64,000 nt of DNA, taken from Gammaproteobacteria bacterium (GTDB lineage: Bacteria; Pseudomonadota; Gammaproteobacteria; Xanthomonadales; SZUA-36). Below, piece by piece: positions 18,628 through 27,365 of this stretch. Within the stretch, counting starts at the first letter, position 1; each line of letters begins with the position of its first letter. Position numbers and translations under genes: made by a program. The notes below the pieces were generated by a model. That model made no database searches and had not been told where the DNA came from. It saw nothing but the letters and a program-made list of their open reading frames with translations. The DNA lies in assembly GCA_021772935.1 (NCBI GenBank), contig JAJFLA010000049.1, forward strand, positions 62,001 to 126,000. Reading direction: 5' to 3'.

Positions 18628-19715
18628 TGGACATTAATAGCATCGCTCGACCAGAAATTGTTGCCATGAAACCATATCAATCGGCACGTAATAGCGCGGC
18701 TGCCGATGGAATCCTGTTAAACGCCAATGAAGCACCGTTCTCGCTTGTTGATGACCCCGACTGGCAACGTCTGTGTCTGAATCGCTACCCATCCCCCCAA
18801 CCGGTTTTGCTTAGGTCCCGGCTTGCAGAAATATACGCTGTCGATGAATCTAATCTGTTGCTTACTCGCGGCAGTGATGAAGGCATCGACTTGCTCACAC
18901 GGGTTTTTTGCCGCCCTTACAAAGATGCCATTATTGAATGTACACCTTGTTTTGGGATGTATCGCATTGCTGCAACCATTCAAGCAGCGCAAGTGATTGA
19001 TGTTCCCAGGCAGGCCAAAAATGGTTTTCAAATTGATTTTTTAAAACTGCAAAGGGCGATAGAAGCACAGCCATATGTACGATTGGTTTTTCTCACTTCA
19101 CCTAATAACCCCAGTGGCGACCTGATCAGTCGTGTTCAGTTGGAAGCGGTGTTAAAGGTCTGTGAAGGTAAGGCATTGGTCGTCATGGATGAAGCCTATA
19201 TTGAGTTTTGCACAGCCACTTCTGCCAGCGAACTGATCAATCAATGGCCACAACTGGTCGTATTACGTACCTTATCCAAAGCCTGGGCAGCCGCTGGTGT
19301 GCGTTGTGGTGCAGTGATTGCAGATGCTGCGGTCATCGAGCTGTTACAACGTGTGATCGCACCATACCCGTTGGCTGCCACGACCGTTGATGCCGCACTG
19401 CTAGCCATCTCCGGGGATGCGATAAGTCGGCAACAGCAATTTATGGAGATGGTCAGACAAGGCAAGACAGCCATGGTCGAGTTCCTGTCGAAACAAGAGT
19501 GGGTGCGGGAAATCTGGCAGGGTGAGGCCAATTTCATCTTGCTGCGGGTTGCTGACGCAGTCGATGTGGTGAATTGGTGTGCCGATAACGGGATTCAGAT
19601 TCGTGATTTCAGTTCTCAGCCGCAGCTTGAGGGCTGTGTTCGACTGACGATCGGTAGTACAGATGAATTGCATGCACTGAGATTAGCATTGCAGGCTTAT
19701 GGAGAGCGGGCATGA
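18627..19715 (+). CDS. hisC: Histidinol-phosphate aminotransferase
   Basis: About 362 residues, starting at ATG 18627 within the hisD stop (TGATG); GTG 18624 is an adjacent alternative. A class I/II PLP-dependent aminotransferase: LNANEAPFSL, TRGSDEGIDLL, TSPNNPSGDL, the VVMDEAYIEF motif, and RTLSKAWAAAGVRCG containing the PLP-binding Lys. It converts imidazole acetol phosphate to histidinol phosphate. Its stop overlaps hisB. Confidence 0.95.
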   Translation: MDINSIARPEIVAMKPYQSARNSAAADGILLNANEAPFSLVDDPDWQRLCLNRYPSPQPVLLRSRLAEIYAVDESNLLLTRGSDEGIDLLTRVFCRPYKDAIIECTPCFGMYRIAATIQAAQVIDVPRQAKNGFQIDFLKLQRAIEAQPYVRLVFLTSPNNPSGDLISRVQLEAVLKVCEGKALVVMDEAYIEFCTATSASELINQWPQLVVLRTLSKAWAAAGVRCGAVIADAAVIELLQRVIAPYPLAATTVDAALLAISGDAISRQQQFMEMVRQGKTAMVEFLSKQEWVREIWQGEANFILLRVADAVDVVNWCADNGIQIRDFSSQPQLEGCVRLTIGSTDELHALRLALQAYGERA

Positions 19716-20788
19716 ACAAGCTTAAACGCCGGATCTTATTTCTGGACCGTGACGGAACTTTGATTGTCGAACCAGAGGATTTTCAGATCGACAGCCTGGA
19801 GAAACTGGAACTGGTCGACGCTGTGATTCCGGCCTTGTTGAAACTGAAAGCCGCCGGTTACGAATTTGTGATCGTAAGTAACCAGGATGGACTCGGTACC
19901 GCTTCCAACCCGGTGGAAAAATTCCAGCCCCCACACGATAAGATGTTGTCGCTATTTGCTTCTCAAGGCATAGACTTTGTGGCAGAACATATTGATCCGC
20001 ATTTTGAAAGTGATGGTTCCCAAAACCGTAAACCGGGTATTGGCATGGTGCTGGCTTATCTGAAATCAGGCGAATTGAATCTTGCCGATTGCTGGGTTAT
20101 CGGAGATCGTGAGACCGACATGCAACTTGCAAAGAATATGGGTATTGGTGGCATTCTTTGCGGATCTGGTGGACAGGACTGGCAAAGCATAACCCATCAG
20201 CTGTGCAATCGTCCAAGACAAGCCTCGGTACAACGGGATACCAACGAGACTCAAATCAGAGTGACAGTGGATCTGGATGCCAGTGGTGGCAATGAAATCA
20301 ACACCGGAATTGGTTTTTTTGATCACATGCTGGATCAGATCGCGGCCCATGGCGGGTTTAGCTTGAAATTGAACTGCAAAGGCGATCTCGAAATCGATGA
20401 GCACCATACCGTGGAAGATTGCGCATTGGCACTGGGTCAGGCACTGGACCAGGCATTGGGTGAGCGCCGGGGTATTGGCCGCTATGGTTTTGTTTTACCC
20501 ATGGATGAATCGCTGGCCGAGGTCGCAATAGATCTTTCTGGCCGCCCGGCATTTGAATTTCTGGCCGATTTTCCTCGTGACATAGTGGGTGGTTTGTCGA
20601 CTGAAATGGTGCGCCACTTTTTTGCATCGTTAAGCCAATCTCTACGTTGCGCTATGCACCTGAAAGTCAGTGGTGAGAATACCCACCACATGGTTGAAGG
20701 TCTGTTCAAAGCTGTTGGCAGGGCTTTACGACCAGCATTGGCCAGACAAGGCACAGATTTACCCAGCACCAAGGGTGTACTTACATGA
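19712..20788 (+). CDS. hisB: Bifunctional histidinol phosphatase / imidazoleglycerol-phosphate dehydratase
   Basis: A 358-residue fusion. Residues 1-165 form the HAD-type phosphatase (FLDRDGTLI with the nucleophile Asp, VSNQDGLGT, CWVIGDRETDMQLA). The dehydratase domain starts near residue 170 and has DHMLDQIAAHG, the metal-binding DEHHTVEDCALALG, and ENTHHMVEGLFKAVGRALR. The bifunctional form is typical of Gammaproteobacteria. The overlaps with hisC and hisH indicate tight translational coupling. Confidence 0.96.
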   Translation: MNKLKRRILFLDRDGTLIVEPEDFQIDSLEKLELVDAVIPALLKLKAAGYEFVIVSNQDGLGTASNPVEKFQPPHDKMLSLFASQGIDFVAEHIDPHFESDGSQNRKPGIGMVLAYLKSGELNLADCWVIGDRETDMQLAKNMGIGGILCGSGGQDWQSITHQLCNRPRQASVQRDTNETQIRVTVDLDASGGNEINTGIGFFDHMLDQIAAHGGFSLKLNCKGDLEIDEHHTVEDCALALGQALDQALGERRGIGRYGFVLPMDESLAEVAIDLSGRPAFEFLADFPRDIVGGLSTEMVRHFFASLSQSLRCAMHLKVSGENTHHMVEGLFKAVGRALRPALARQGTDLPSTKGVLT

Positions 20789-21393
20789 CGCTGGCCATCA
20801 TCGACAGTGGTGGGGCCAACATCAGTTCTGTCATTCACGCGCTTAAAAGGTTGGGTGCCGATCCAGTATTCACAGCGGATGCGGATACCATACGTTCTGC
20901 AACGCACGTCATACTACCGGGTGTGGGCGCAGCCGCGGCGGCCATGTCCCATTTACGCACAACAGGTTTGCTCGACTGTATCCGGGAATTGCGCCAGCCG
21001 GTGCTGGGCATTTGCCTGGGTATGCAATTGTTATTTGAAAAGTCGGACGAAACCGATGCTGATTCAGAAGCGGTTCAGTGTTTGGGTATCATTCCTGGAA
21101 GCCTGCAGAAGCTACAAGCTTCACCGGCCGTACGGGTGCCTCACATGGGTTGGAATAGCACCACGATGATGAATCATGATCCATTACTCACGGGTTTGCC
21201 TGAACAGCCATGGTTTTATTTTATTCACAGTTTTTGTGCACCCATCGGGGTCAATACGGTCGCGACCTGTCAACACGGTGATGCATTTGCCGCGATTGTG
21301 CGTAAAGAAAATTTCTGTGGTGTGCAGTTCCACCCTGAACGTTCAGCAAGAAGCGGAGCCAGGCTGCTGGCAAACTTTTTGGAACTGCAATGA
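20785..21393 (+). CDS. hisH: Imidazole glycerol phosphate synthase, glutamine amidotransferase subunit
   Basis: A 202-residue class I glutamine amidotransferase that supplies ammonia to HisF. The catalytic triad is visible as the nucleophile Cys in GICLGMQLLFEKS and the HPE motif in VQFHPERS. The N-terminal ATLAIIDSG-type strand (here LAIIDSGGANISSV) and ILPGVGA are typical. It overlaps hisB and hisA by four bases each. Confidence 0.96.
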   Translation: MTLAIIDSGGANISSVIHALKRLGADPVFTADADTIRSATHVILPGVGAAAAAMSHLRTTGLLDCIRELRQPVLGICLGMQLLFEKSDETDADSEAVQCLGIIPGSLQKLQASPAVRVPHMGWNSTTMMNHDPLLTGLPEQPWFYFIHSFCAPIGVNTVATCQHGDAFAAIVRKENFCGVQFHPERSARSGARLLANFLELQ

Positions 21394-22124
21394 AACTGAT
21401 TCCAGCCATTGACCTGTTAGACGGGCGTTGTGTGCGTCTGTTACATGGGGATTTCAAACAGGTCACGCGTTATTTAACAAATCCTGGAACGTTGGCAAAC
21501 CACTATGCAGATGCAGGTGCTGAATGGTTGCATGTCGTAGATCTGGCAGCTTCCAGAGATGGCGTCGACGCTGACACGTCAGCATTGTTTGAGCTTCTTG
21601 GCCAGGCCCCACAGCGTGTGCAAACGGGTGGTGGCGTACGCAATGGCAAGGACATCACAGCAAGGTTAAACGCCGGTGCAACGCGGGTCGTAATTGGTAG
21701 CTTGAGTGTTACTGCCAGCCAGAGATTTGTTATCTGGCTGGAACAATTCGGCGCTGAGCAACTGGTTGCTGCACTGGATGTCCGTATTGATGACAAGGGC
21801 GTGCCCTGGCCGCGGGTGCATGGCTGGACCGATCAGGCTGACAGGGACATGTGGCAGGTACTTGACGAACTGGCAAACGGTGGGTTGGTACATCTCCTGT
21901 GTACTGACATCAGCAGGGATGGGGCGTTAAGTGGACCCAACCTTGATTTGTACAGTGAAATCACAAAAAGGTATCCAAACTTGCAATTACAAGCTTCCGG
22001 CGGTGTTAGCAGTCTCCAGGATCTGCAACAGCTCAAACCCACAGGTGCGGCGGGCGTCATCACGGGAAAAGCATTGCTGGAAAAACGATTTAGCATTGTC
22101 GAGGCGCTGGATGTTTTACGATGA
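21390..22124 (+). CDS. hisA: Phosphoribosylformimino-5-aminoimidazole carboxamide ribotide isomerase
   Basis: A 244-residue TIM barrel that performs the Amadori rearrangement of ProFAR to PRFAR. It has the N-terminal [41 protein letters not shown] and [11 protein letters not shown] phosphate-binding loops. Overlaps hisH and hisF by four bases each. Confidence 0.95.
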   Translation: MKLIPAIDLLDGRCVRLLHGDFKQVTRYLTNPGTLANHYADAGAEWLHVVDLAASRDGVDADTSALFELLGQAPQRVQTGGGVRNGKDITARLNAGATRVVIGSLSVTASQRFVIWLEQFGAEQLVAALDVRIDDKGVPWPRVHGWTDQADRDMWQVLDELANGGLVHLLCTDISRDGALSGPNLDLYSEITKRYPNLQLQASGGVSSLQDLQQLKPTGAAGVITGKALLEKRFSIVEALDVLR

Positions 22125-22906
22125 CGATGTCCGTCTCAAATCTTGCCCGTCGTATCATCCCCTGTCTTGATGTCCGTGATGGGCAGGTCGTCAAGGGTGT
22201 GCAGTTTCGTAATCATCGTGTAATGGGTGGCATTGTTGAACTGGCTACACGCTACAGCGCGGAGGGTGCTGATGAACTGGTGTTTTATGACATCACCGCC
22301 AGTCCTGAAGGAAGGTGTGTCGACAATGAGTGGGTTTCACGTGTGAATGAGGTCATAGATATCCCGTTTTGTGTTGCCGGCGGTATCCGCTCTGTAGAAG
22401 ACGCGCGCAAGGTACTTCGACGTGGCGCTGATAAGATTTCTATCAACACCCCAGCGGTGCAACGCCCGCAGTTGATCTCTGAGCTTGTATCCGCTTTTGG
22501 CAGCCAGTGTGTCGTGGTTGGTGTTGACTCGGTACTTCATGACGGCGTGTGGGCGACACGGCAAATGACCGGTATCCCGGATCAAATGCAACAAACCGGC
22601 CGCACTACACTGGATTGGATGAGCGAAGTAGTTGAACGTGGTGCTGGCGAAATCGTACTTAATTGCATGGCCAGTGATGGCACCCGGCAGGGGTTCGATA
22701 TCCAACAACTCAAAGCTGCGAGAAAAAAGGTTTCCATACCACTGATTGCTTCTGGCGGTGCAGGTAGCGTCAGTCATTTTGTCGAAGTGTTCAAGCAGGC
22801 AGACGTAGATGGGGCCTTGGCAGCCACTGTTTTTCATAATAACAAGGTGCCGATACCCCTATTGAAACAAATGTTATCGGCGGCCGGTATAGGAGTGAGA
22901 TTATGA
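22121..22906 (+). CDS. hisF: Imidazole glycerol phosphate synthase, cyclase subunit
   Basis: A 261-residue TIM barrel: [19 protein letters not shown] with the catalytic Asp, [32 protein letters not shown], and [13 protein letters not shown]. With HisH it forms imidazole glycerol phosphate and AICAR. ATG 22121 overlaps hisA; a second ATG two codons later could also be used. Overlaps hisIE. Confidence 0.96.
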   Translation: MTMSVSNLARRIIPCLDVRDGQVVKGVQFRNHRVMGGIVELATRYSAEGADELVFYDITASPEGRCVDNEWVSRVNEVIDIPFCVAGGIRSVEDARKVLRRGADKISINTPAVQRPQLISELVSAFGSQCVVVGVDSVLHDGVWATRQMTGIPDQMQQTGRTTLDWMSEVVERGAGEIVLNCMASDGTRQGFDIQQLKAARKKVSIPLIASGGAGSVSHFVEVFKQADVDGALAATVFHNNKVPIPLLKQMLSAAGIGVRL

Positions 22907-23514
22907 ATATCGATCAATTGGCATGGGAAAAGATGGGTCAGCTAATTCCCGCCATCGTGCAGGACTCTCTTGATGGCCGCGTACTCATGCAGGGTTTCAT
23001 GAACAAGCCTGCGCTTGAGGCCACGATTGAAATGGGCAAGGTAACATTTTGGAGTCGGAGCCGAGAGCAACTCTGGACCAAGGGTGAGACATCCGGTCAT
23101 ACGCTTAAGCTGGTTGATATCAATATGGACTGTGACCGGGATTGCTTGTTGGTGCGCGCACGTCCGCAAGGTCCTACCTGCCACCTCGGTACCAATACCT
23201 GTTTTGACGGCGAGGGCAAGGTACTACCGGAACTTGCTTTTCTGGCTGAATTGGAGCGTGTAATCGTGACACGGGATGTCAATCGCCCAGCGGATAGTTA
23301 CACCACCAGGCTGTTGGAGTCAGGCATCAAACGTATCGCCCAAAAAGTGGGTGAGGAAGGTGTGGAGACGGCGCTTGCGGCAGTCGCAGGTGATGATGAG
23401 GAACTACTCAATGAGTCTGCCGATCTGGTCTACCATCTGCTGGTGTTGTTACGTAGCCGAAAATTGGATCTGGGATCGCTGCTTGCCGTGCTGCAAGCAA
23501 GACATGGGGGCTGA
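22903..23514 (+). CDS. hisI: Bifunctional phosphoribosyl-AMP cyclohydrolase / phosphoribosyl-ATP pyrophosphatase
   Basis: A 203-residue HisIE fusion. The HisI half holds [30 protein letters not shown] and the zinc site [11 protein letters not shown] with nearby CHLGTNTCF. The HisE half has the MazG-like helices with [13 protein letters not shown] and [11 protein letters not shown]. It carries out the second and third steps of the pathway. This is the last gene of the operon; no terminator hairpin was seen after it. Confidence 0.95.
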   Translation: MNIDQLAWEKMGQLIPAIVQDSLDGRVLMQGFMNKPALEATIEMGKVTFWSRSREQLWTKGETSGHTLKLVDINMDCDRDCLLVRARPQGPTCHLGTNTCFDGEGKVLPELAFLAELERVIVTRDVNRPADSYTTRLLESGIKRIAQKVGEEGVETALAAVAGDDEELLNESADLVYHLLVLLRSRKLDLGSLLAVLQARHGG

Positions 23515-23563
23515 AACCAGATGGTGCAAGAATCTAACGCAACATCCGACAGCTTCGTTTCTG

Positions 23564-23636
23564 AACCCAAAAATTTATGCTAAGCCCAGCTCCTGGTGAA
23601 GTGAGTCAGGTATGAAGCGGGCAAGACTCCATCATC
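23564..23636. repeat. Direct repeat copy A, beside the radical SAM gene
   Basis: About 73 bases very similar to 25253-25326. The strongest shared blocks are TCCTGGTGAAGTGAG and TATGAAGCGGGCAAGACTC, followed by ATCATC. Copy B covers the ribosome site and first codons (MKRAR) of the gene at 25302, while copy A has the same start with no gene behind it. The two copies bracket the radical SAM gene, whose stop lies 1 base from copy A. Confidence 0.8.
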
Positions 23637-23637
23637 T

Positions 23638-24990
23638 TCAGGAGACCGTGGCTTGGGACTGCTGCTTGTTTCTGCGTGGCACCGCGTGCACAAAGCAGCC
23701 GTAGCGTTTGATCTCCTCCAGACGACAACTCCAGTAGAGTTGGCCTTCGTGAACCGTCATGTCGGGACAGCCGTCGCACATGTTTACGCGACCATCTGCC
23801 ATCATGTCGGCCGGTTGAATGATGGTAAATGTCTGCAAGTGCAACGCGTTCCGTATCGATTTGAGGTCGCCCCACAAGGAACGAAGATAGCGTTTGCCAA
23901 TAGCCCTCACGCTGGGGTCGAGCAGAGAAAATATCGCAGTTGTCGACCTGCCACTTGCAGTGAGTTTGGGTGTGGAATAACTCAACCAGGTACCCCTGAA
24001 CAGGTGATGCACATGCTGTACGTATTCCATGAATTTTGGACCCACATAACCGAAACCACGCAACTTATTGGCGATACGGGCAGCGATAAGCCATTTGGTC
24101 GTATCCGGGTCGACGGTACCACTTAGGTAGGCACTCGGCGCAAAGGCAGGATCGACCTCGCGGATTTTGGCAACGATGTCTTTGGCGTGTAAGAGGCTGT
24201 TACCACCCCAGGCGCTGTCGTCATAGTTTGATTCGATGGAGACCTTGTCGCCATTTGCGTAATAATCGAAATCCCCTCCCAGCGAAGGACTGCGAAAGAG
24301 AATAAACACCACTGTATGTACGATGTCCGGGTGTTTTTGTGCCCATAGGACAGTGTCCTTGACTTGTTCCAGCGTGTCGATACCCACAGTTTGATTGAAC
24401 GAGCACAACATGCCACCTTCCGCCGCCACCATCCTGGCAAACTTTGTGCGCAATTCGTTGTGGCCTTTTTCTGTGTCCGATTTCGAATCCGTCCTGGTCT
24501 GCGTTGTGTCAATGTGAAAGGTGAATCCGGCGGCTCCGGCTTGCTTGAGTTTTGCAAGTAAGCGGGGACCAAGGGCCAGCCCATTGGTATTTATAACTGG
24601 TTTCCATCCACCCTCACGCACCATGCGCACAATTTCTACGATTTCTGGATGGACCAGGGGATCACCGCCAGCCAGGCTCATGCAATCGCTTTTACGATGC
24701 TGTTTAAACACCTTTAGCTCTTCTGCAATTTTCTCGAGTGACTTGTGATTATCCTGATGTGGACGGTAACAACCTTCGCAGGTCAGATTGCAGGCATCTG
24801 TTACCTCCAGCCAGGAAATGCCATTGTCGGTTAGCGACCAGGGCAATCGATAGTATTCTCTTGGTGTGAGCTCTCTCACCGCTATATCAGCGATAGTAGT
24901 TTCGTGTCCTGGCCCAGCCTGTTCTTTTTCGTTTGCTAGATTCATGCTAATCAACATTTTACGTGCAATAGAAGGTTGTTCATTATCCAC
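23638..24990 (-). CDS. Radical SAM protein with C-terminal cysteine cluster
   Basis: Up to 450 residues from GTG 24990; ATG starts 11-15 codons further in are possible. The radical SAM cluster motif CNLTCEGC (Cys67, Cys71, Cys74) is followed by SLAGGDPLVHPE and VINTNGLAL. The C-terminus has further cysteines in CDGCPDM, SCRLEE and GCFVH, which may bind an auxiliary iron-sulfur cluster as in SPASM proteins. I do not recognise the subfamily and will not assign a substrate. It sits alone, on the opposite strand to its neighbours, between direct repeats. An FNR-like box upstream suggests expression under low oxygen. Confidence 0.82.
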   Translation of the reverse strand: MDNEQPSIARKMLISMNLANEKEQAGPGHETTIADIAVRELTPREYYRLPWSLTDNGISWLEVTDACNLTCEGCYRPHQDNHKSLEKIAEELKVFKQHRKSDCMSLAGGDPLVHPEIVEIVRMVREGGWKPVINTNGLALGPRLLAKLKQAGAAGFTFHIDTTQTRTDSKSDTEKGHNELRTKFARMVAAEGGMLCSFNQTVGIDTLEQVKDTVLWAQKHPDIVHTVVFILFRSPSLGGDFDYYANGDKVSIESNYDDSAWGGNSLLHAKDIVAKIREVDPAFAPSAYLSGTVDPDTTKWLIAARIANKLRGFGYVGPKFMEYVQHVHHLFRGTWLSYSTPKLTASGRSTTAIFSLLDPSVRAIGKRYLRSLWGDLKSIRNALHLQTFTIIQPADMMADGRVNMCDGCPDMTVHEGQLYWSCRLEEIKRYGCFVHAVPRRNKQQSQATVS

Positions 24991-25008
24991 AAAAAAAACT
25001 AAACCTCA

Positions 25009-25022
25009 TTGACATGGATCAT
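25009..25022 (-). promoter_or_regulatory. Candidate FNR/Anr-like box upstream of the radical SAM gene
   Basis: Read on the minus strand this is ATGAT-CCAT-GTCAA, matching 8 of 10 positions of the FNR consensus TTGAT-N4-ATCAA. It lies 19 bases before the GTG start and further from the internal ATG starts. Radical SAM enzymes are oxygen-sensitive, so such control is reasonable. Single sites of this quality occur by chance. Confidence 0.4.
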
Positions 25023-25035
25023 TCATCAGCCTCAT

Positions 25036-25058
25036 GTTTACCTTTGTCACAGGTAAAC
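25036..25058. promoter_or_regulatory. Perfect 8-base inverted repeat between divergent genes
   Basis: GTTTACCT and AGGTAAAC are separated by 7 bases (TTGTCAC). It lies in the 311-base gap between the radical SAM gene and the gene at 25302. It has no T-tract, so an operator is more likely than a terminator. The rest of the gap holds the FNR-like box, repeat copy B, and otherwise nothing recognised. Confidence 0.45.
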
Positions 25059-25252
25059 ACCTGCTTCCCACTCAATACGCCAGGCCTGTTACAAACACTC
25101 CCTGGATACCAGCAATAGCATCAAATTACATGGCTTAAGCGTGGATTGTTCCGGGTGATTTTCCAGAGCTTTCTGATAGTTTTGACAGCTTTAATCCAAC
25201 CCTGTGCGGGCTACACTGTATTTGTTAGTAAAGGGGGCAGGGCCGTTTTCCA

Positions 25253-25326
25253 AACCCCAAAATTTATCATAGACCCTGCATCCTGGTGAAGTGAGACAGA
25301 TATGAAGCGGGCAAGACTCAATCATC
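25253..25326. repeat. Direct repeat copy B, overlapping the start of the gene at 25302
   Basis: Counterpart of 23564-23636, same orientation, 1.69 kb away. It includes the ribosome-binding region and the first eight codons of the exported protein gene. It is probably the original copy because it is the one attached to an intact gene. Confidence 0.8.
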
Positions 25327-25760
25327 GACCTCTAATTGCTGTTGCAGTGATAGCACTGGCCAGCAGTTTGGTGTCGTCATTGGCCATTTCCGCTGATCAA
25401 GACCAACAAGTGTCAAATGGCCAGATTCTTTTAACTGTTAACAGTTTTTTGCCTGACGAATTGATTACGCCACCCAGGTATACGCAACTGAAAATGGTTC
25501 GATGGTCGCATTTGATCGGTCAGGAAACATTTTTGGGCGTCGGGCAAGAGCCAATGATTTGCCACAATCAGGAAAGTTACGATCAGGTTGAGTCATGTCG
25601 TCTAAATAGGCATCAGCGCAAGGATTTATTTACGTCACGCAAACACCTCGCAAGTTTTTCCTTCCAGGCAAACCGACGCCTTGGCAATAACCGGGCTAAT
25701 TATCTGGAGTTGGAATTCAGCCTAAGCCCGGAAGTACGTCTTCGTTACAACTTTGATTGA
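25302..25760 (+). CDS. Small exported protein of unknown function
   Basis: A 152-residue protein with a signal peptide (LIAVAVIALASSLVSSLAISA, cleavage near residue 31). The mature part is about 120 residues, hydrophilic, with two cysteines (ICHNQ, SCRLN) that could form a disulfide. The end is rich in alternating residues (YLELEFSLSPEVRLRYNFD) suggesting beta strands. I do not recognise a family. GTGAAGTGAG upstream is in the repeated segment. No clear operon partner. Confidence 0.65.
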   Translation: MKRARLNHRPLIAVAVIALASSLVSSLAISADQDQQVSNGQILLTVNSFLPDELITPPRYTQLKMVRWSHLIGQETFLGVGQEPMICHNQESYDQVESCRLNRHQRKDLFTSRKHLASFSFQANRRLGNNRANYLELEFSLSPEVRLRYNFD

Positions 25761-25818
25761 GCGCAAAATGTAACGTGTATTAGGGATTTTCTTTTCTACG
25801 TGACCCAACTCTGATGTC

Positions 25819-27273
25819 TTAGAATTTCCTGCGCATGAACAAATAATAGAAAACAGCCGAAGTAAAAGCACCAACAAACCAGGCATAGTTGTAGATTTCG
25901 ACCAGAAATGCGGGTGCATTGTTGACTACGCCGATGGCAGTCAGAAAGCCCGCAATACTGGGTGCAATACCTAGTATCAGAGCCAGTAAAGCATATATAT
26001 TCCAGCCATTTTGGTATTCATAGTCACCACCGCGCTGATAAAATGCATCGGTATTGAGATGGCAACGACGAACGAAAAAGTAATCGGCGATCAAAATGCC
26101 AGCGATTGGGCCCAACAGGGATGAGTAGCCGACCAGCCACACAAACAGATATGAGCCGGCGGATTCCAGCAGTTTCCAGGGCATGATGGCAATGCCGAGT
26201 CCGGCGGTGATGTAACCACCCATCTTGAAAGAAATCCGTTTTGGAGCAATGTTGCTAAAACCATTGGCCGGTGCCACCACGTTTGCCGCCAGGTTGGTCG
26301 TCAATGTGGCAAGCAAAAGGAATACCAGGCCGAGGATAGCGGCCGCACCACCCATTCGACCAGCGAGCGCCACCGGGTCCCAAATGGTCTCACCAAATAC
26401 CACCGCTGTTGCTGATGTCACCGCAACACTGACGAAGGCCAGCAAAGCCATCGGTATGGGTAAGCCGATAGCCTGACCGAGAATCTGGTCCTTTTGGCTG
26501 CGGGCAAAGCGTGTGAAGTCAGGAATATTCAGTGACAGCGTGGACCAAAAGCCCACCATGGCAGTGAGGCCGGGCCAGAACACTTTCCAGAACTGTCCCT
26601 CGCGCTGACCCCCGGCCACGAACTCGGAGGGTTGATTCAACAATGCACCAAAACCACCGCCGTTCACATATGCCCATGCCAACAAGCCAAGTGCGGCCAG
26701 GATCAGGAATGGCGCAGCCAGTGTTTCAAGCCAGCGTATGGATTCGATGCCTTTAGCGATAAAGTAAACCTGGATAACCCAAAAAACCAGGAAGCAAACA
26801 ACCTGAGCGGCATCAATACCAACAAAGGCTAATGGTTCGCCTATGAATGCCTGGCCGGAGATGGCGTTGAGTATTTGATAAATCGCGAAGCCGCCTACCC
26901 AGGTCTGAATACCGAACCAACCGCAAGCCACCAGCCCACGCAACAGACCGGGTAAACGAGCACCGATGGTTCCAAACGATGCCCGCAGAAGAACCGGAAA
27001 AGGTACACCGTATCGGGTACCGGCATGACCAATCAATACCATTGGTATCAGTACGATCAGATTGCCTAATAACACGGTTGACATCGCTTGCCAGCCGGAC
27101 ATGCCTTGTGCGATCAACCCGGATGCCAGCAGGTAAGCGGGAACGCAGACAGCCATTCCGACCCACAGAGCACTGATGTTCACCCAGGTCCAGTTTCGTT
27201 CTGATTCAGCTGTTGGTGCGAGATCTGGGTTCCACAGCTGCGCGTTGTCGTTGGGGCTATTGTTTGTCTTCAT
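25819..27273 (-). CDS. NCS1-family nucleobase:cation symporter
   Basis: A 484-residue membrane protein with about 12 helices. NCS1 features include NPDLAPTAESERNWTWVNISALWVGM split at the first helix, a GTRYGVPFPVLLRASFG loop and NIPDFTRFARSQKDQ. NCS1 permeases import cytosine, uracil, allantoin, hydantoins or thiamine. The gene diverges from a TonB receptor across a RutR-like operator, and the downstream plus-strand genes degrade pyrimidines. Uracil, cytosine or a hydantoin is therefore the likely substrate, with the inner membrane as its site. It would hand the base to cytosine deaminase and PreTA. Confidence 0.9.
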   Translation of the reverse strand: MKTNNSPNDNAQLWNPDLAPTAESERNWTWVNISALWVGMAVCVPAYLLASGLIAQGMSGWQAMSTVLLGNLIVLIPMVLIGHAGTRYGVPFPVLLRASFGTIGARLPGLLRGLVACGWFGIQTWVGGFAIYQILNAISGQAFIGEPLAFVGIDAAQVVCFLVFWVIQVYFIAKGIESIRWLETLAAPFLILAALGLLAWAYVNGGGFGALLNQPSEFVAGGQREGQFWKVFWPGLTAMVGFWSTLSLNIPDFTRFARSQKDQILGQAIGLPIPMALLAFVSVAVTSATAVVFGETIWDPVALAGRMGGAAAILGLVFLLLATLTTNLAANVVAPANGFSNIAPKRISFKMGGYITAGLGIAIMPWKLLESAGSYLFVWLVGYSSLLGPIAGILIADYFFVRRCHLNTDAFYQRGGDYEYQNGWNIYALLALILGIAPSIAGFLTAIGVVNNAPAFLVEIYNYAWFVGAFTSAVFYYLFMRRKF

Positions 27274-27290
27274 GATGGGTGACGCTATCG

Positions 27291-27314
27291 TATCTTGACC
27301 GTTGGGTCAAGATA
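27291..27314. promoter_or_regulatory. RutR-like operator between the NCS1 permease and the TonB receptor
   Basis: Perfect inverted repeat with 10-base arms, TATCTTGACC and GGTCAAGATA, around a 4-base GTTG. The 16-base core (TTGACC, 4 bases, GGTCAA) matches the RutR site TTGACCA-NN-TGGTCAA except for one base on each side of the centre. The site is 17 bases from the permease start and 51 from the receptor start, so one regulator could control both. A RutR-type gene lies at 33292 in the same cluster. Confidence 0.8.
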
Positions 27315-27365
27315 CAATAGTCTATTGTTGCCGATAATCAATACCACTTAATGAGGGAAACGCAT

